A stretch of 64,000 nucleotides of DNA from Antedon mediterranea (GCF_964355755.1 NC_092675.1:11051312-11115311), one strand, 5' to 3'; positions 25,501 to 40,500 are shown, counted from the stretch's first letter. The notes: generated by a model from the letters alone, not told the origin. Numbers and translations: made by a program.

Positions 25501-28500
25501 ATGTGAATAAAACAGACTTGAATCATCCGCAAACAGTATTGACGACATGACATTAGATATATTATTGAAATCATTTGCATAAATTATGAAGAGAAGTGGG
25601 CCCCAGAATCGAACCCTGGGGGACACCACATGTAACAGGTCTGCAGCTTGATTCAAAATTATTTAATGATACAAATTGTTGCCTATCAGAAAGGTAACTT
25701 CTAAACCATTTTTGAGCCAGCCCTCTAATTCCATAGTTTGATAATTTATGCAGTAAGATTTCATGATTAACAGTATCGAAAGCTTTGGAGTAATCGAGGA
25801 AAATACCAATTGTATGCGTATGATTATCTAAGGCTGATGTAATCATGTCAACGAAGTGTAAAATGGCATGTGACGTAGTGTGCTTTTCTCTAAATCCAAA
25901 TTGAATGTTTGAAAAAATATTACACTGGTTTAAAAAATGTAAAGTCCGCATATATACAAGCTTTTCTAAAATTTTTGAAAATGATGTCAATAGTGAAATT
26001 GGTCGGTAATTTGATGCTTCTTGAGGACTTCCTTTCTTTAATAAAGGAATTACTTTCGCAATTTTCATTCTTTTAGGGACACACCCGTTACATATTGAAA
26101 GATTATATATATGAGTTAAAGGCGTTACAATGTTGGGAATAATGCTTTTAATTAAATCATTGCTTATTCCATCAAATCCAGGACTTTTTTTTTTCTTAAG
26201 GGTATTTACACTATCAATAACGTCCATTTCCGTTATTGGAACAAAAAAAATACTGTTTTTATTCGGATCATTCATATAACTATGAAAAGATTTGTTTGTA
26301 GTTGGAATCGATTGTGCTAAGGAAGTGCCAATATTTGAGAAATATTCATTGAGGTGTTCAACTATGATCTGTTTGTCATCGATAGTTTGACCATTAATTT
26401 TTAATTTTCCGATCGCTTTGTGACTTTGGTTGGGATTCAATACAGAATTTATCACTTTCCACGTTCCTCTTATATCATTGTATACGGATTGAAATTGACC
26501 GAAAAAATAGTCTTTCTTAGCAGAACGTATTAAGGATGTAAGAATATTTTTATATTTGTTATATTTCGTCTTAGATTCGAGTGTTTTAGAAATTTTAAAT
26601 TTATAAAAAAGTTTGTTCTTCTTATTTATTGATTTTAATATAGACCTTGATATCCATGGCATACGAGGGATTTTTTTACGACTTCTGACACGACTTGCCC
26701 TTCATTTTGAAGAAATTTAAGTCTTTCCATAAATACATCAAAAGACTTGTTAGCGTCATTTTCATCTAGAACTAATTGCCAATCAGAGTTTGCCAAACGT
26801 TCTTTAAATTGAGCCAACGATTGGGGATTAAAAGAGTAGATTGTCTTATTACAATGACAGTTACAATGTTGATTAAACGTTAGCGAAGTTTTTGCAAATA
26901 TCGGAAAATGATCCGATATATCGGATACAATAATTCCCGAGACCGGGAAAGGGTGGATATTGCTAAAAATATTGTCAAGTAACGTAGATGAAGTATCAGT
27001 TACACGTGTGGGTTTGGTAATAAGTGGAATAAGTGAAAATGAAATTAATGTATCTAGAAATTCACTAATGCGTGCATTTTCATCGTGATGTAGTAAATTT
27101 AAATTAAAATCGCCCATAATAAACACATTTTTATTTGTTAATGCTTGATGTGAAAGAATGTTTTCAATTTCAGTGTTAAATAATGATATGTTACTTTGTG
27201 GTGGTCTCTACACGACTCTAACGACAATATTTTTTTTATTAGGACATCTGATTTCTACAAAAATAGATTCCAATATGTCATTCATAAATTGTAATTCAGA
27301 TAATTCTTGGCAATCGAAGGTAGAAGGCAAGTATATTGCTACACCACCTCCACGTTGATCGCCAGGTCTACTGTATGTTAACAAATTATAGCCAGGGAGT
27401 GAGTAAAGGTTATGTGAAGAATCAGATAGCCAAGTCTCTGTGAGACCAACAATTGTAGGAGCAGAATCAATATGTGATAAAAAAGAATTATAGAGGTGGT
27501 CAAAATTTGTATTCATGCTACGGATATTGAAGTGTAGTAATGAAATTTGGTTTGTATCCGATGCAAAATGTTCATGAAATTTGTGTTCAGTGAGGTATTC
27601 ACAATTTAAAGGAAAAAACCCTTGATCATGAAATGTGTCATAATCAAGGTATGAATTAGTAATGTTAAAATCAATCATAATATATATGCATAGTAATATT
27701 AATATTTAAGATATTTATAATACTTTGTGTTAGCATTTTTTTGGAGTAAATAATAAATAGAGAAAAAATAATAATAAATAAAATAAGATATATAATAAAG
27801 TATTTTCTTTCTGACGTTCGAGCTTATTCAGTTGTTTTTGCATCGTTGACAACTTCAATTTTTCATTTCCAACATCAGCCGAAACATCTTTAATTTTCGC
27901 ATCTAAAGTAGCAGTTTTATTTTTTAAATCCGATATTGAAGCACATGCGAATTCAATTGATTTTTCAAACTCAGACTGCTTGGTTTCAAGTGTGTCCATC
28001 CTCGTAAGCATGGTTTGTTGGTTACGCAAGACCGAATCCAGCTGGTCACGAATACCGCGCAGATCTGTTGTTAGTCCTACAAGTTCACGCCTCAATAGCT
28101 CTGTATCGGTTTCGGCGACAGCGGCTTCCAGTATTGGTGGCTCAGGTGATGTTGGGGCTAGGACTATTTCCTTCTTTTTTGGCATTCTGACTTAAAATTT
28201 CACCGTGTAATTAAGATGTGGTATACTACAAATGAAATACTCACAGTTCAAATATACTTAGACTTGATGATAGTTAGATATTAGTAACGTTTTAGAGGAT
28301 ATTTAGCGGAGCTGCTACGACTAACCATTCATTCACATGCCATGTTGTCAAAAATTTAAACAAAATTTAGAAAGAAGAAGGTACAAGCCCAGAAAGATGA
28401 AAAACACATCTTGTGGAGGGCGTACCTTTCACTGACACAGACAATAAAAATTCAAAAAAATAAATAATAAATAAATAAATAAAAAATTGACCGAAGAATA

Positions 28501-31500
28501 ATTAAAATATTTGGGAATAAAGTGACTTTTAAGTTTAGATAAAAATGATTTACTAGAAACAGAGTTTAAGATAGGGAGTGGCAGATCAGTCCAAAAAGTG
28601 GGTCCGGAATACCTAATGTTGTGTTGAAAGTGGTTGGTTTTATGGGTTGGAATATGTAATTTTGAACTAATACGGGTATTATGATAATGAATTGAAGAAT
28701 TAGGAGTGAACATGGAGCAAATATATTTGGAAAGCTTAGAATTAATAGAAGAAAAGATGAAAGAGCCTTGTTGTGTTAGATTGATATCAAAGACTTTGAG
28801 AAGAAAAGATGAGATGAATAAGACAGGGGTGGGGTGCCAGATATAACTATGATGGCCTTTTTTTTGAAGAGTTTGAAGTTTGTTAATATTGGAAGGATAA
28901 GAGTTGCACCAGACAATATTTCAATAGTTAAGATAAGGCAGGATAAGTGAGCAGTAAAGATGACGAAGAATGTTAATTCTGAACGATAATTCATTTTTAA
29001 TGAAACTTTACAAAAGTTTATTTCATAATATAGAGCAAATTTTGTCAATTTGATGACGTCATCGTGTAAATAATTGGATTTAAAAGATGGGTCTCGTAAT
29101 TTCATTTATGCTACACTGTATATAACACATACAGTGTATTCAAACACTGTAAACATATTTAATTAATCATAGAATGGCATAATAATTGTCGATGTTCATA
29201 TAGTTTAACGTATGCATGTTGCGTTTGCGCGGATAACCTGAACTTGTCAAAGTGACGAGTTCAAATCTAGTTCTCTATTATTCTTCTTTCTTTCCACCCT
29301 ATTTTTTGCGTCGCGTTTCTTTAAAACGTGTTAACATAACATTTCGTAACTTTGTCAATATATCGACATTTACGTTTTTTTAAAACATCAGAGTTGCGCA
29401 ACATGACTTGCTCATGAATTTCAATGATTGATCATAGATTAAAAACCAAACATCATTTTGTATTGACACTTGGTGAACTTTCTGTAAATTTAAAATTTAC
29501 ACACAAAGTTACGCGCACATATGCATTCAAAATTGCACAAAATTAATTTCAACTTTCTACGCAAATCATGGCATTTATTTTGTGCATTTCAAAAATTCTC
29601 ATGCGCAGAAACTTTTTTACGCGTATGGCGCCCTCGGAGTATAAAAAACATTATTTTTCACTTGATTTATATTTTTCCAGCTTTTTCTAGTAATTAAACA
29701 AAAAATTAGACAATTTCCACTTGAAATGACATCATACGAGCATCAATCTGTGTGTGATTTAGTTAAACATTTACAAAATATTGTCAAAATCATTTTTAAT
29801 CTATTATAGATAACTGTAGATTTGAACTCGTCACTTTGACGTGTTCGGGTTATCCGCAGAAATGCAACAGGCACATCTGTCTAAGATCCTGGTCGGCCAA
29901 GAGCGGATAACCAATTAACCCAAGTATATTAAAGCAACAAAGATGTGTTATAATGCAAATTACTATAACTAGATGGCACGCTCGCTTCGCTCGCGTACCA
30001 TCTAGGGGTGCTCACAGATGGTTCTCGAATACAGTAGAATCCACGGACGGGGACTTTTTTGGGACACTAAACAAAAACGGAAGTGTCCCCCTAATTGGGG
30101 TATTCAGAAATAGAGACAACAAAACCAATACTGGATTCCATAAAGGACAATTAATTTATGTGGATTAAAGAAATTAGGGAGAAATGGAAATGTATGTACG
30201 GGAATTGGGCGGCACGTGGTGGTGGTGATGGAACCGCAGTAATAAAGTTGATTGTATTTATATATTATAAGAACCAAACTAAATAAATAGACCTAGACAT
30301 TCTGCGAAATGGAAATCGGAAATTCAAGCTCCTATTCAGTGAAAAATTAAACTGTAGTCTACCTAAATATTTAGGGCAAATCATCGGTTGTGGTGTTGAA
30401 ATTCCTGTAAACATTTGTGTGAACCAAACTGGGTCGAATTTCTGTCATGAGTACTGATTTGTTGGCCTGTGATTTATGACGCCTAAGGGATCTATCTAGA
30501 CTTATTTTTTAGAATAATGTACGTACCTGTCAGATACAATTGTCTTGTGTCGTATAATAAATAAGTACTGTAATAGTTACTGAAGTTACTATTACAATCT
30601 CGTCAATGAAAACACGAAAATGTATATGCACTTACTTATGAAAACGTATACAGTATTATACTCAGTTATTGAAACAGTAGGTTTAAAAAAGTTTCGTTTG
30701 TCTGTAAAATGATGTAATCAAGCTGTTTACACGAGTCTTAATTTATAAGCACATCAATAATAAAATAGTTTATCTATCCTGTAATTGGCGAGATTATGGT
30801 CGCTGTTGAATGAAATAAAGCCAATCGGTATCATATTTGTACAGAAACGTTTTCGCGGCCGAAGGGTGTAATACCTAAATTCGTTGTATTATCGTCAAGA
30901 ACTAACTGTAACTAAACTTACATAGAAAGTAGGGTATCATAAATTTGGCCTTAGCACTCGGGGGAGTGGCTAAGATGAAGTCCGTGGGACTACTAAATAT
31001 AAATTGTAATGAACCTCGAGGGACATAAATAGGAATATTTCATGTTTCATTATCAATGTATAATAAATGGAAACTGTTTACCGATTCAAATAATAGAAAT
31101 TGGTTTTTAACATTTTCCGAACCTATTGCAAGTTTATTCTCAAAGGGCCCATATATTTACCTACCGTATGTGTTAAACCAAGGGCTCATAAATTTACCTA
31201 CAGTACTTGTGTTAAACCAAACTCTGGCAGACTGAGAGATTGGGATGTTCCATTCATCGCAAATCAATACATTTGTATAATCGTATATTAAATCTATCAA
31301 AATAGTATTTTTTAAAGAAAATCGGCCTGTCTTCAACATTATGATGGTGTACTCTAGCAATCTATCAAAATAGTATTTTTTAAAGAAAATCGGCCTGTCT
31401 TCAACATTATGATGGTGTACTCTAGCTGTTCAACCGGTTTTCAGCTATTAAAAACAATTATCGTAGGAGGAGATAGGAAAATGCGAAGCCTCCTCGCTAT

Positions 31501-34500
31501 GTAACATTAGGGTTGAGGGATGGGAAAGCGGATAGGTACAAAGAGGAACAATTTTTAAATATATTCTTTATCCACTGAGTAACGAAATATTTTGTTCATG
31601 TTTTGTAGGCCTATAAATAATATACCTCTAAATACAGTAGGCCTAAAACATTTGCGATTTAATACTTTGTTAAAACTGTCACTGTCATAATCGATTGAAA
31701 TATTAAAGTACATGTCACGATACACCACTACGACGTTTATATTTTTGGTAATTATTAATTAATACAAACGTTGAGAAGGAACTGTCAGTATAAAGTTTAT
31801 TTGTATATCTAACAGTAGAGCCTATCCACAGTCTCAGTAATAAAGTTTATATTTTTATATTACATCTAACAGTAGGAACATTCACAGTAAGAAATGTTCG
31901 ATTCAAATGAAAAATAGTTAATAGGTATTTACAGTATTGTCAAAGTATTGCAAGTTTATTCTCAAAGGGCCCATATATTTACCTACCGTATGTGTTAAAC
32001 CAAGGGCTCATAAATTTACCTACAGTACTTGTGTTAAACCAAACTCTGGCAGACTGAGAGATTGGGATGTTCCATTCATCGCAAATCAATACATTTGTAT
32101 AATCGTATATTAAATCTATCAAAATAGTATTTTTTAAAGAAAATCGGCCTGTCTTCAACATTATGATGGTGTACTCTAGCCGTTCAACCGGTTTTCAGCT
32201 ATTAAAAACAATTATCGTAGGAGGAGATAGAAAAATGCGAAGCCTCCTCGCATTTTTTTGGCGGGTATTTTTCAAGATGGACATCCATTAGACAGTGTAT
32301 ACCACGATCGGAAAACACCCCTATTTGGGGCAAATCGTTGAACCTAAATTCGTTTTAATCGTCAATAACTAATTATCTAACTCAATTTAATTAGTAAACA
32401 GGGTTACATCAGGCGGTTAAAATCAGTACCGAAAGTACGAACCAACTTTACATACCATCGAGTGAAAATTCTAGAAGTAAGGCGCGATTTACCGAATTTT
32501 GCCCTTACGTAAATTTATATATAGATGATAATGGTATTGATAATGATGTTTTTTGGTAAATTTCTTGACAGGAGAAAGCAATAGGCATAAGCCTGAGCAG
32601 ATGTAATGACATTGCCAAAATTAAAACTCTGTCTACACTTGGCAAACTTTATGTGACAAAAAAAATGATGTTTTGATATATTGGCATGATGATGTCATAT
32701 TACTACCATATTTGAGCACATCACACTTTTTTTTGTCAAACTAGTAGTAGTCGAAAATTCTATAATGTAAATTCAATTCAAATTTATTCACCTCCCTTTT
32801 AGGAGAAAACATAGTAAAACAATAAATTTAACATTTGATTTAAAATTCACACGATACATAGCAAAAGAAAATCAAAATGCCGGGTTTTAACAAATTAAAT
32901 ACAGTAGAACCTTCGTTTTAATTACGGTACAGGACCAAAAGGTGTACGTAAAATATAAGATTCGTAAAATCCAGGTTGACCTTAAATTGACCCCAAATAC
33001 TTAGATCGTAGCTAAAAAGGCTGTCATGTTTACCTACTTTACTTGCGCAGTGGTCACTAGCTTAGCCTAGATTATTCTAGGCCAGGCCTAGTTGTGAGGC
33101 CTAACTACAAAAGTACATGGAGGCTGTGCAATGTTTAAATTTAATGTTATAAAGAAAAAATGTGTGTTTTTTTTGCTTGTATTTTCCATCAATGAAAATA
33201 GTCGCTGCTGTAGGGGGAATGCACGTGTGTGGCTTGTCTCACAGCCTTGGCTTTGTGGTTTGTTGTTAAATTGGGCCCTAAATGTAAGAAAATAACACTA
33301 TTTTAATGTAATAAATTACTAAAAATGATGACATCATCGGTCATTTTATGCGTAAAATCCAAATTCGCTATCCGGGGCAAACATGCCTGAAATCGGGGTC
33401 AAATGTTAAAAATGTGTGGTGTTTATATCTCGACAATATAATATTAAATAATTTTAGTGTTTACAGGATCTATTTGGTATCAAATAAAAGCCCATAAAAT
33501 ACTCTATCTATTGCAACCCAACTTGTATTAAAAATCTGTAATTATGTTTTTTATGATTATGAAAAATGTGCATATTCTATTTTTTTTTTTACAAAAATGA
33601 GTATATTAAATAGTTTAAATTTATTTTGCTTTATTTATAATACAGTATTTTATTTTATTTTATTTATTACCATCTTTACTGAGGGTAGTCTATCCAGTTC
33701 CTAATAGAACTGATCATTCAGGGCCCTCGATAAAACATACATACAGTACGTTACAACACATAAAATATTAAATATTCAAATGACATAAAATATATATTAA
33801 ATAATTCAAGTGTTTGGAAGATCTTGGTAAATTTACCAAGCATTTTAAAACAATTTTTACTGTTTTATTACTTTTAGATATTAATTATGTTGTATTTTTT
33901 TTTATATCTAGGCTGAGGGTAGTCTAGATCAAATTATCCTATAACTAATCTGACCCGGATCGTAGACTGCATGAAAAAAAAAAAATTATTTTGGTTTATT
34001 TATAATGATTAAATAATTAAAATGTTTGGAAGATCTATCTGGTATCAAATAAAAGGCCATAAAATATTCTATCAATTGCTACCCAACTTGTATTGAAAAC
34101 TAATTATGAAATTAAAAAAAAATATGCATATTTTATTAATTTTTGACAAAAATGAGTACTGTATGCTGTACGTAAGTGCAAGTGTAAATTTATTTTGGTT
34201 TATTTTGTATAATAAATCAATATTTGTTTAGCTTTAATGAACTATGTGACATATCAAATGAAAGCCAATCAAATATGCTATCCAATTGAATTGTAAAGTT
34301 AAAATTATAAAGTTAATTTAGAAAATTACAGTTTCAGTGTAAATATATTTTGGTTTATTATAAATTTAATTATATTGTTTTAATTAACTAGTTGGTATCA
34401 AATGAAACCCTATAAAACATGCTACCTAGTTCATACATAATATCAAATATGTATTGAAAATGAATAATTTTTTGGAAAAATATTTTAAAAACTTTCATCA

Positions 34501-37500
34501 AAATTCTAGAATTATATACGGTAATATAAATAAACCAAAATAAATTTATACTACTTACTTACATTTTTGTCAAAAAATGAATATTTTCAAGAAGTTATCA
34601 TCATAATTAAAGATTTTCAATACAAGTTGGGTAACAATCGATAGTGTGTTGTATGGGATTTTATTTTTATATCAAATATTTCATTACAATGCTACAATTA
34701 TTTAAACCAAAATAAATTTATACTCATTTTTGTCTAAAATTAATAAAATATGCACATTTTTCAAAAATTAGCATCACATAATTTTCAATAAAAGTTGGGT
34801 AGTTATGGAAAGCATATTTTATATGCTTTCCTTTGATACCAAATATGTCTTCCAAACATTTGAATTATTTAATAACATAAATAAACCAAATGAAATTTAC
34901 ACTATCTAGTATACTAATTTTTGTAAAAAAATCAATAAAATATGCACATTTTTCACAAAATTAGCATCAGATTTTTTATACAAGTTTGATAGCAATAGAT
35001 AGAATATTGTATGGGCTTTTATTTGATACTAAATAGTTCTTCCAAACACTTAAATTATTTAATATTATATAAATAAACACAATTACGCTACCAAATATTC
35101 ATTTTTTGTATAAAAGTAATCAAATTATGCACATTTTCCAAAAAATTTGATTCCTAATTAAAAATTTTCAATACAATTTGGGTAGCAGTCGGTAGTATAT
35201 TGTATATGCTTTCATTTGATACCATACAGTTTGTCCATTGACATTTTAAAGAATAATTTAATTTTTGGGTCAAAGGTCAGTAAAAGCATTTTTTTTTGGC
35301 TAAAAGTTGTGTTAGACCGAATATAAATATGTATATTCTGAACAATTGACACCAAAAGAAAATCTGTACGACAAGTGGTTGTCGATATATAAGAACCACA
35401 CATTTCTAACTTTTGACCTGGATTTGGGCATGTTCGCCCCGGATAGCAAATTTGGCACACATTCCTAATGTTCGTTGGGGTCAAATTATCGTATAACAGT
35501 TGAGATATTCTCTCCTAATTTAAATGCATGCAGGTCCTAAACTATTGTGAAAAAATGGCAAACTCAACACTATCTCAAATACCATTGATTGACATAATCC
35601 ACAAATTTACATATTTTTAAAAGATTTTGACGGTATGCATTAATAAAAACAATATTACAAATAGAAAAGTCGTTGCTTTGTATGTTATCAATTAAGGTAT
35701 TTTTTACATGTACTAGATTGCTATTCATAGATGATAGATGAAAATATTTGACATGTTATATTTAGCAATAGTAGAACTACTACTTTAAAATAGGTGTGAT
35801 TCTTGATTTCATTACAGTATTGTAATAGCTGCTGGTGAGGATGATAACATTACTGTGTTCTACATGGAGACGTTGACTGACCGCAAAAGAGACAGGAGAA
35901 CAATCATGCATTATCGTAAGTACTGGTACTGGTTCAAATAACCGTCTCACAGAGACATCTGGTAGCCATTGACTTGAAGTTGGCATTTGGATGTGTTACT
36001 TTTAAATGTACAGTATGAGAGTGACTATTACCAAATTGCACAGTCACAAAACAACTTATAAAACAGTTCATATATACAGTTAAAACATTGCTGGAAATTA
36101 TAAATTTCGGTTGAAGCAGGCTCCAATGAAGTTGCATCCAGTAAGTTGACTTTGTTGTACAACTCTATCAAGTACTGATGGTATCTTCCGACCTCTTCGT
36201 TTACTTCTCTTGAATATATCACATTATAACACACCTGATTATATTCTTGCAATTTGTTACATCTAATGACTGATCGCATTCGAAAACTCTGTCTATAACT
36301 GTTCTACTCCACATCTAACGTTGAAGCACTGTCTTTATTAATGACCTAGCCACCAGGCCTAACAGTCGTTAGAATTGACCGCTCTATTTTAAACTCCACC
36401 TCGGTAAAAAAAGAGCAGTCATTGAAATATTATCACCATCCAACTCATAAACATTAATATTATTTGTATACTATTATATTCTACTTTTTATAATACAGAC
36501 ATTTTTGTTATGGAATAATATTGTCTGATTGTTACTTTTGTTTAATTGTGCCACCAAATGAATCTAGCATTTTGTGAAATTATTCTTTTACTTTTGTTGT
36601 TAAGTGTTAATATTAGGCCTAGGCCTGGCCACATTAGTTTTGTCCTATTAGCTTAAGGCAGAAACTATAGAGGGTCTGAATCCATACATGAAGATGTGAC
36701 GGAAAACCTGGAAATAGTTTTCACCTGGTAATCGAAAATGATCTCTCGTCGCGCTGCTAGGGTTGCAAAAACTCACCTATCATGTAGCCGCATCTACGTA
36801 CATATAGTATTAAAAATTGAGTGTAAAAGAAAAATTGAAGAATTTGACACTAAAATGACATAAACGTTATAATATAATATAGGCATATTGCGGGTGTCAC
36901 GAAACCTAAGACCACGAAAGCTAAGACCTAAGATCACGAAAGCTAAGACCCAAGACCTAAGATTACAAATATTTATCTTTCGCACCTGCCTTGTATTTTA
37001 ACTCCCAACATTTATTCTGAATACCACACCTTAGAATTGGCACTTTCATGAAAAAAAATCACATAAAAAGTAACAAATACATTTTTAAATTGATGATTTT
37101 ACAGACGTTTTTCTCGCACACAAAATGACTTGCCTACAGCACACTAGAAGTAGGCCTACCCCATGTTCAATGTTTTTGTTTCTATGGAACGTCAAAAGAG
37201 CAAAAATTATATAGAGGGCTGAAAACTCTGTGGAGTCCATCTACAGTGTGGATGGAACAATGTAAAATTAAAATTGTAATGATAATAGTATAATCATGCA
37301 AGTACGAAGAAATAAATACTGGCAAATAAATTTTAACTTAAAAATTATGATAAGTTTTTTTGTTTCGTTTTCTTTCTGTTTTTATACTTGTACTATTATT
37401 GTTGCTCTTTTGGCGCTCCATAGAAACAAAAACATTGAGCATGGGGAGCTCGAGGAGTTACATTACAGTATACAAAGAAACACGTCTGTAAAATCATCAA

Positions 37501-40500
37501 TTTAAAGGATTTATTTATTTATTTGTTATTATGTGTTTCTCCTTCTGAAAGTACTTATAAGTCCTAATTTTAAAGTGTGGTATTCAGGATAAAGTTAGTC
37601 AACAAATTTGGAGTCAAAATACAAGAAAGGCAGGTGCGTAAGAAAAACATCCTCTGAACCAACACATTGGAGTAAATATATACCAACAAACAACCTGTCA
37701 AGTTTGTTTGTTGTAAAGAAAAAATATACATTTACTCAACGGACGAAAATAATGTGAGTTTATCTATGTTTTGCGGTAGTATTAAATTATATTTATGGTA
37801 ATAAATGAAACCTACTGTGTTTAAAATTATGTATGGATAAACAAGTATTGTTTTTAAGCTGTAGTATATCTTAGAATTTGTAATCTTAGGTCTTGGGTCT
37901 TAGCTTTCGTGATCTTAGGTCTTAGGGGGTCTTAGCTTTCGTGGTCTTAGGTTTCGTGACACCCGGCATATTGCTTATGTTTCTGAAATGTTTATTTTGT
38001 TGACATCCAACAATATACATATTAAATGAATTAATTAAAACTCACACATAATCTTAGAATTAATTGTGATAATACAGGTTTAATTATATCATAGCTAGGC
38101 CTGCATATTAACGGATTCTGCCAAAAAAGGAAAAACAATTAATTCAGCAATGCGACAACATCAGGCTAGGCCTATAGCTATTGTACGATGTTTATACGCT
38201 ATCCGCTCTTTACCAGCTAGGCCTACAAATCTAAGCCAAACTAAGCTGGCCTAGAAATGTCTACGAGAGAACTTTTGACTAGAGCTACTTAGGTAGTGCA
38301 TTGTTTTTCTCTTTTTATCATAATTAAACTTAATGGAATGCACATTTAAGACAAGAAATGTTTAAAGTTATATATATGCATTATTTTTACAAAACATCAA
38401 AAATTGTATCTTTAACAACATCGAGAGAAAAAGAGAAACTCCGATCTGCACTGCAAACATGCATCAGACAGTGTGTTGCAAGTATGATGTCATAAGCTCA
38501 GGCATGCATCATGAATATTCGTAATATATGCACAGTTTCTGCCTTAATGTAATAGGAAAAAAATAAATGCGGCCTGGCCTATTGTCATTCATCTAAATAT
38601 TATTTATTAATCTTCTTCTTAGACAAGTTATTCCTGTGTAAAAAATTTGAAAACATATTTAATATTATTAAATATCTATATAATGCTACTAAATTTTTCG
38701 AGTATTTTACGTATCTCCTCCAAAACCACTGAATGTGCTCACATTTTACACACTGATGTTTATTGATGGGCCGCACATGATAGACTATGTCACTTTCCTG
38801 AATTTTAAGGATAAAACAAGTATAACAAAATCAATGGCTGCAGAAATGTGTTTTTCATTTCATTTTTGTCCACTTTTTTATTTTATCTATGTATCAAATA
38901 ATTAATACACCACGAAAAACACCCAAAATAATATAGTTTGGCATTTTATACTTTTGTTATGTGTTTGCACGCATCATCTAATTCGCACAGCACAATTTTT
39001 CTTAGCGTCTTTTATTTTCGTAAAGTCTGAATAGTCAAAAGTAAAGTCTAAGGTTCCATATCCACTATTTCTTCTTTCTTTCTAATTTTTTAGCCTACAT
39101 ATATTTTTAAGTGAAGGGATAGTGTATAACAAATCAATGGCCGTAAATACAGTAGTTCAGAATTTTATTCGTGATACAATTTGTTTTTATTTAATAATTT
39201 ACAGATTACTGCTAGTTATTATTATTTTTTTTTATCAATTTGCTTTGTTTGCAATTTTTGCGTTCCATACTTTATTAGAGGCCGAGTTGACGTAAGGCCG
39301 CCTTGACTTGAGGCCGTCTTGGACCGAATTCCTGGCATTGCTTCTTCTTTTTACTGTGCACAGACATACAAAAATACTAATTTGCAATACAATTATTTTA
39401 TTATCACCAGTTGGGAAAAAACGTCGATTTGAATTGGATGTCTTTAGCAAGTGCTGCAAGTTAAAAGGTAAGTGCCTAAAGAATTAACTTACATTATTAT
39501 TCTGTTGATAGGAGAGCGGAATTACCTATATAAGATATAAGGGGTTAAAAGTCATAAGCAATTACAGAAGTCTATAAAAAACAATCTAAGCACAGTTTTA
39601 GGTAACTATGTTTTGTGCTATGATAAGGGGTAGCACAAAGTTGTTACATAGAATTCTGTGGACAATATATAGAAAATAAATAGTATTTTCATGCTTTTGG
39701 TGGCCATTTTGAATATATAATTAGGTTATACAATATCTAAGAATTTTTTTTTTCAATGTCGTACCAATTTCTCAAAAACCTTTATTTTTGAGAATTATTA
39801 TATTAGCATTTTGTCTGAAAACTATAGTTTTTATAGAAAAAAGAGGATAGTACAGTTTATAAGACATCAAGCAAAATATCACATAACTTGCTTTTGCTCT
39901 GCATGTTTTATGGAAGCTGTATTTGTGTCACACTTGCATTCAATCAGAATACAAATACTGTATATCTTATAAACCTACCTTGATTCATGCTATCATCGAC
40001 AGAAACCACTCGGCCAGCAGGGGTCTTTAGGTGAATACTGTACTATAAACCAACCACAATGCAAGGGAATACTAGGGAGTTTTCGCAATCTTATGAATAC
40101 GATAACGAAAACGGATATGTCATGGACACGTATTCGTTTTTTGTAAGCCAGTAAAAATCTGTTCCGCATGGCAACGATATATTGAGGCCGCCGTCCAAAA
40201 TATGACTGCGGTAAATTTGAACGAAGCGCAGGTACGTGCTGCTTAGTGCTTGGCTGCCTAGGCCTAGCGTAACATCAAAGCCAGTGAGGACTTTAAAAAC
40301 TGCTATTTATCAAAATTGACCTGGCATTTTAGTAAATTACTTTAAATAAATCTATAATTATATTATAATCATGAATAATTCCTGATTCAAATGCAAAATG
40401 TGCAAAATAGATCAAAAACTATACTCGTTTTGTAGTTACGAATATGACTGATGATATTCGTCAACACGAAAACGTTTTACAAATATGAAATGGGGATCAG

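Larger units (their letters stand above)
24420..28370 (-). mobile_element. Near full-length LINE with ORF1 and ORF2 (inactivated)
   Basis: Minus strand, 5' to 3': a 5' UTR, a coiled-coil ORF1 (28185-27730), an endonuclease (27678-26635), an RT (26662-24702) and a (GAAAT)n-type tail at 24440-24475. The order and motifs are those of Jockey/CR1-group elements. Breaks are few and small: a TAG in the endonuclease, and one-base changes in an A7 run, a G4 run and near 25360. The element is relatively young or carries sequencing indels. Confidence 0.88.
36622..38580. mobile_element. Outer inverted-repeat element containing a nested transposon
   Basis: GGCCTGGCCACATT...GTCCTATTAGCTTAAGGCAG at 36622-36666 is matched in reverse at 38535-38580 (GCCTTAATGTAATAGGA...GCGGCCTGGCC), an imperfect ~45-bp inverted repeat. 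The 1,073-bp element at 36892-37964 lies wholly inside. No target duplication was found. Confidence 0.55.

Noticed and set aside
25600-25625. GAATCGAACCCTGGG, resembling a tRNA T-arm on the minus strand
   Set aside because: It encodes the PQGSILGP motif of the LINE RT; there is no acceptor or anticodon arm.
31157-32161. Two identical minus-strand frames ([14 protein letters not shown]...) as a duplicated gene
   Set aside because: They lie wholly in the exact local duplication; the peptide has no family resemblance and there are no splice borders.
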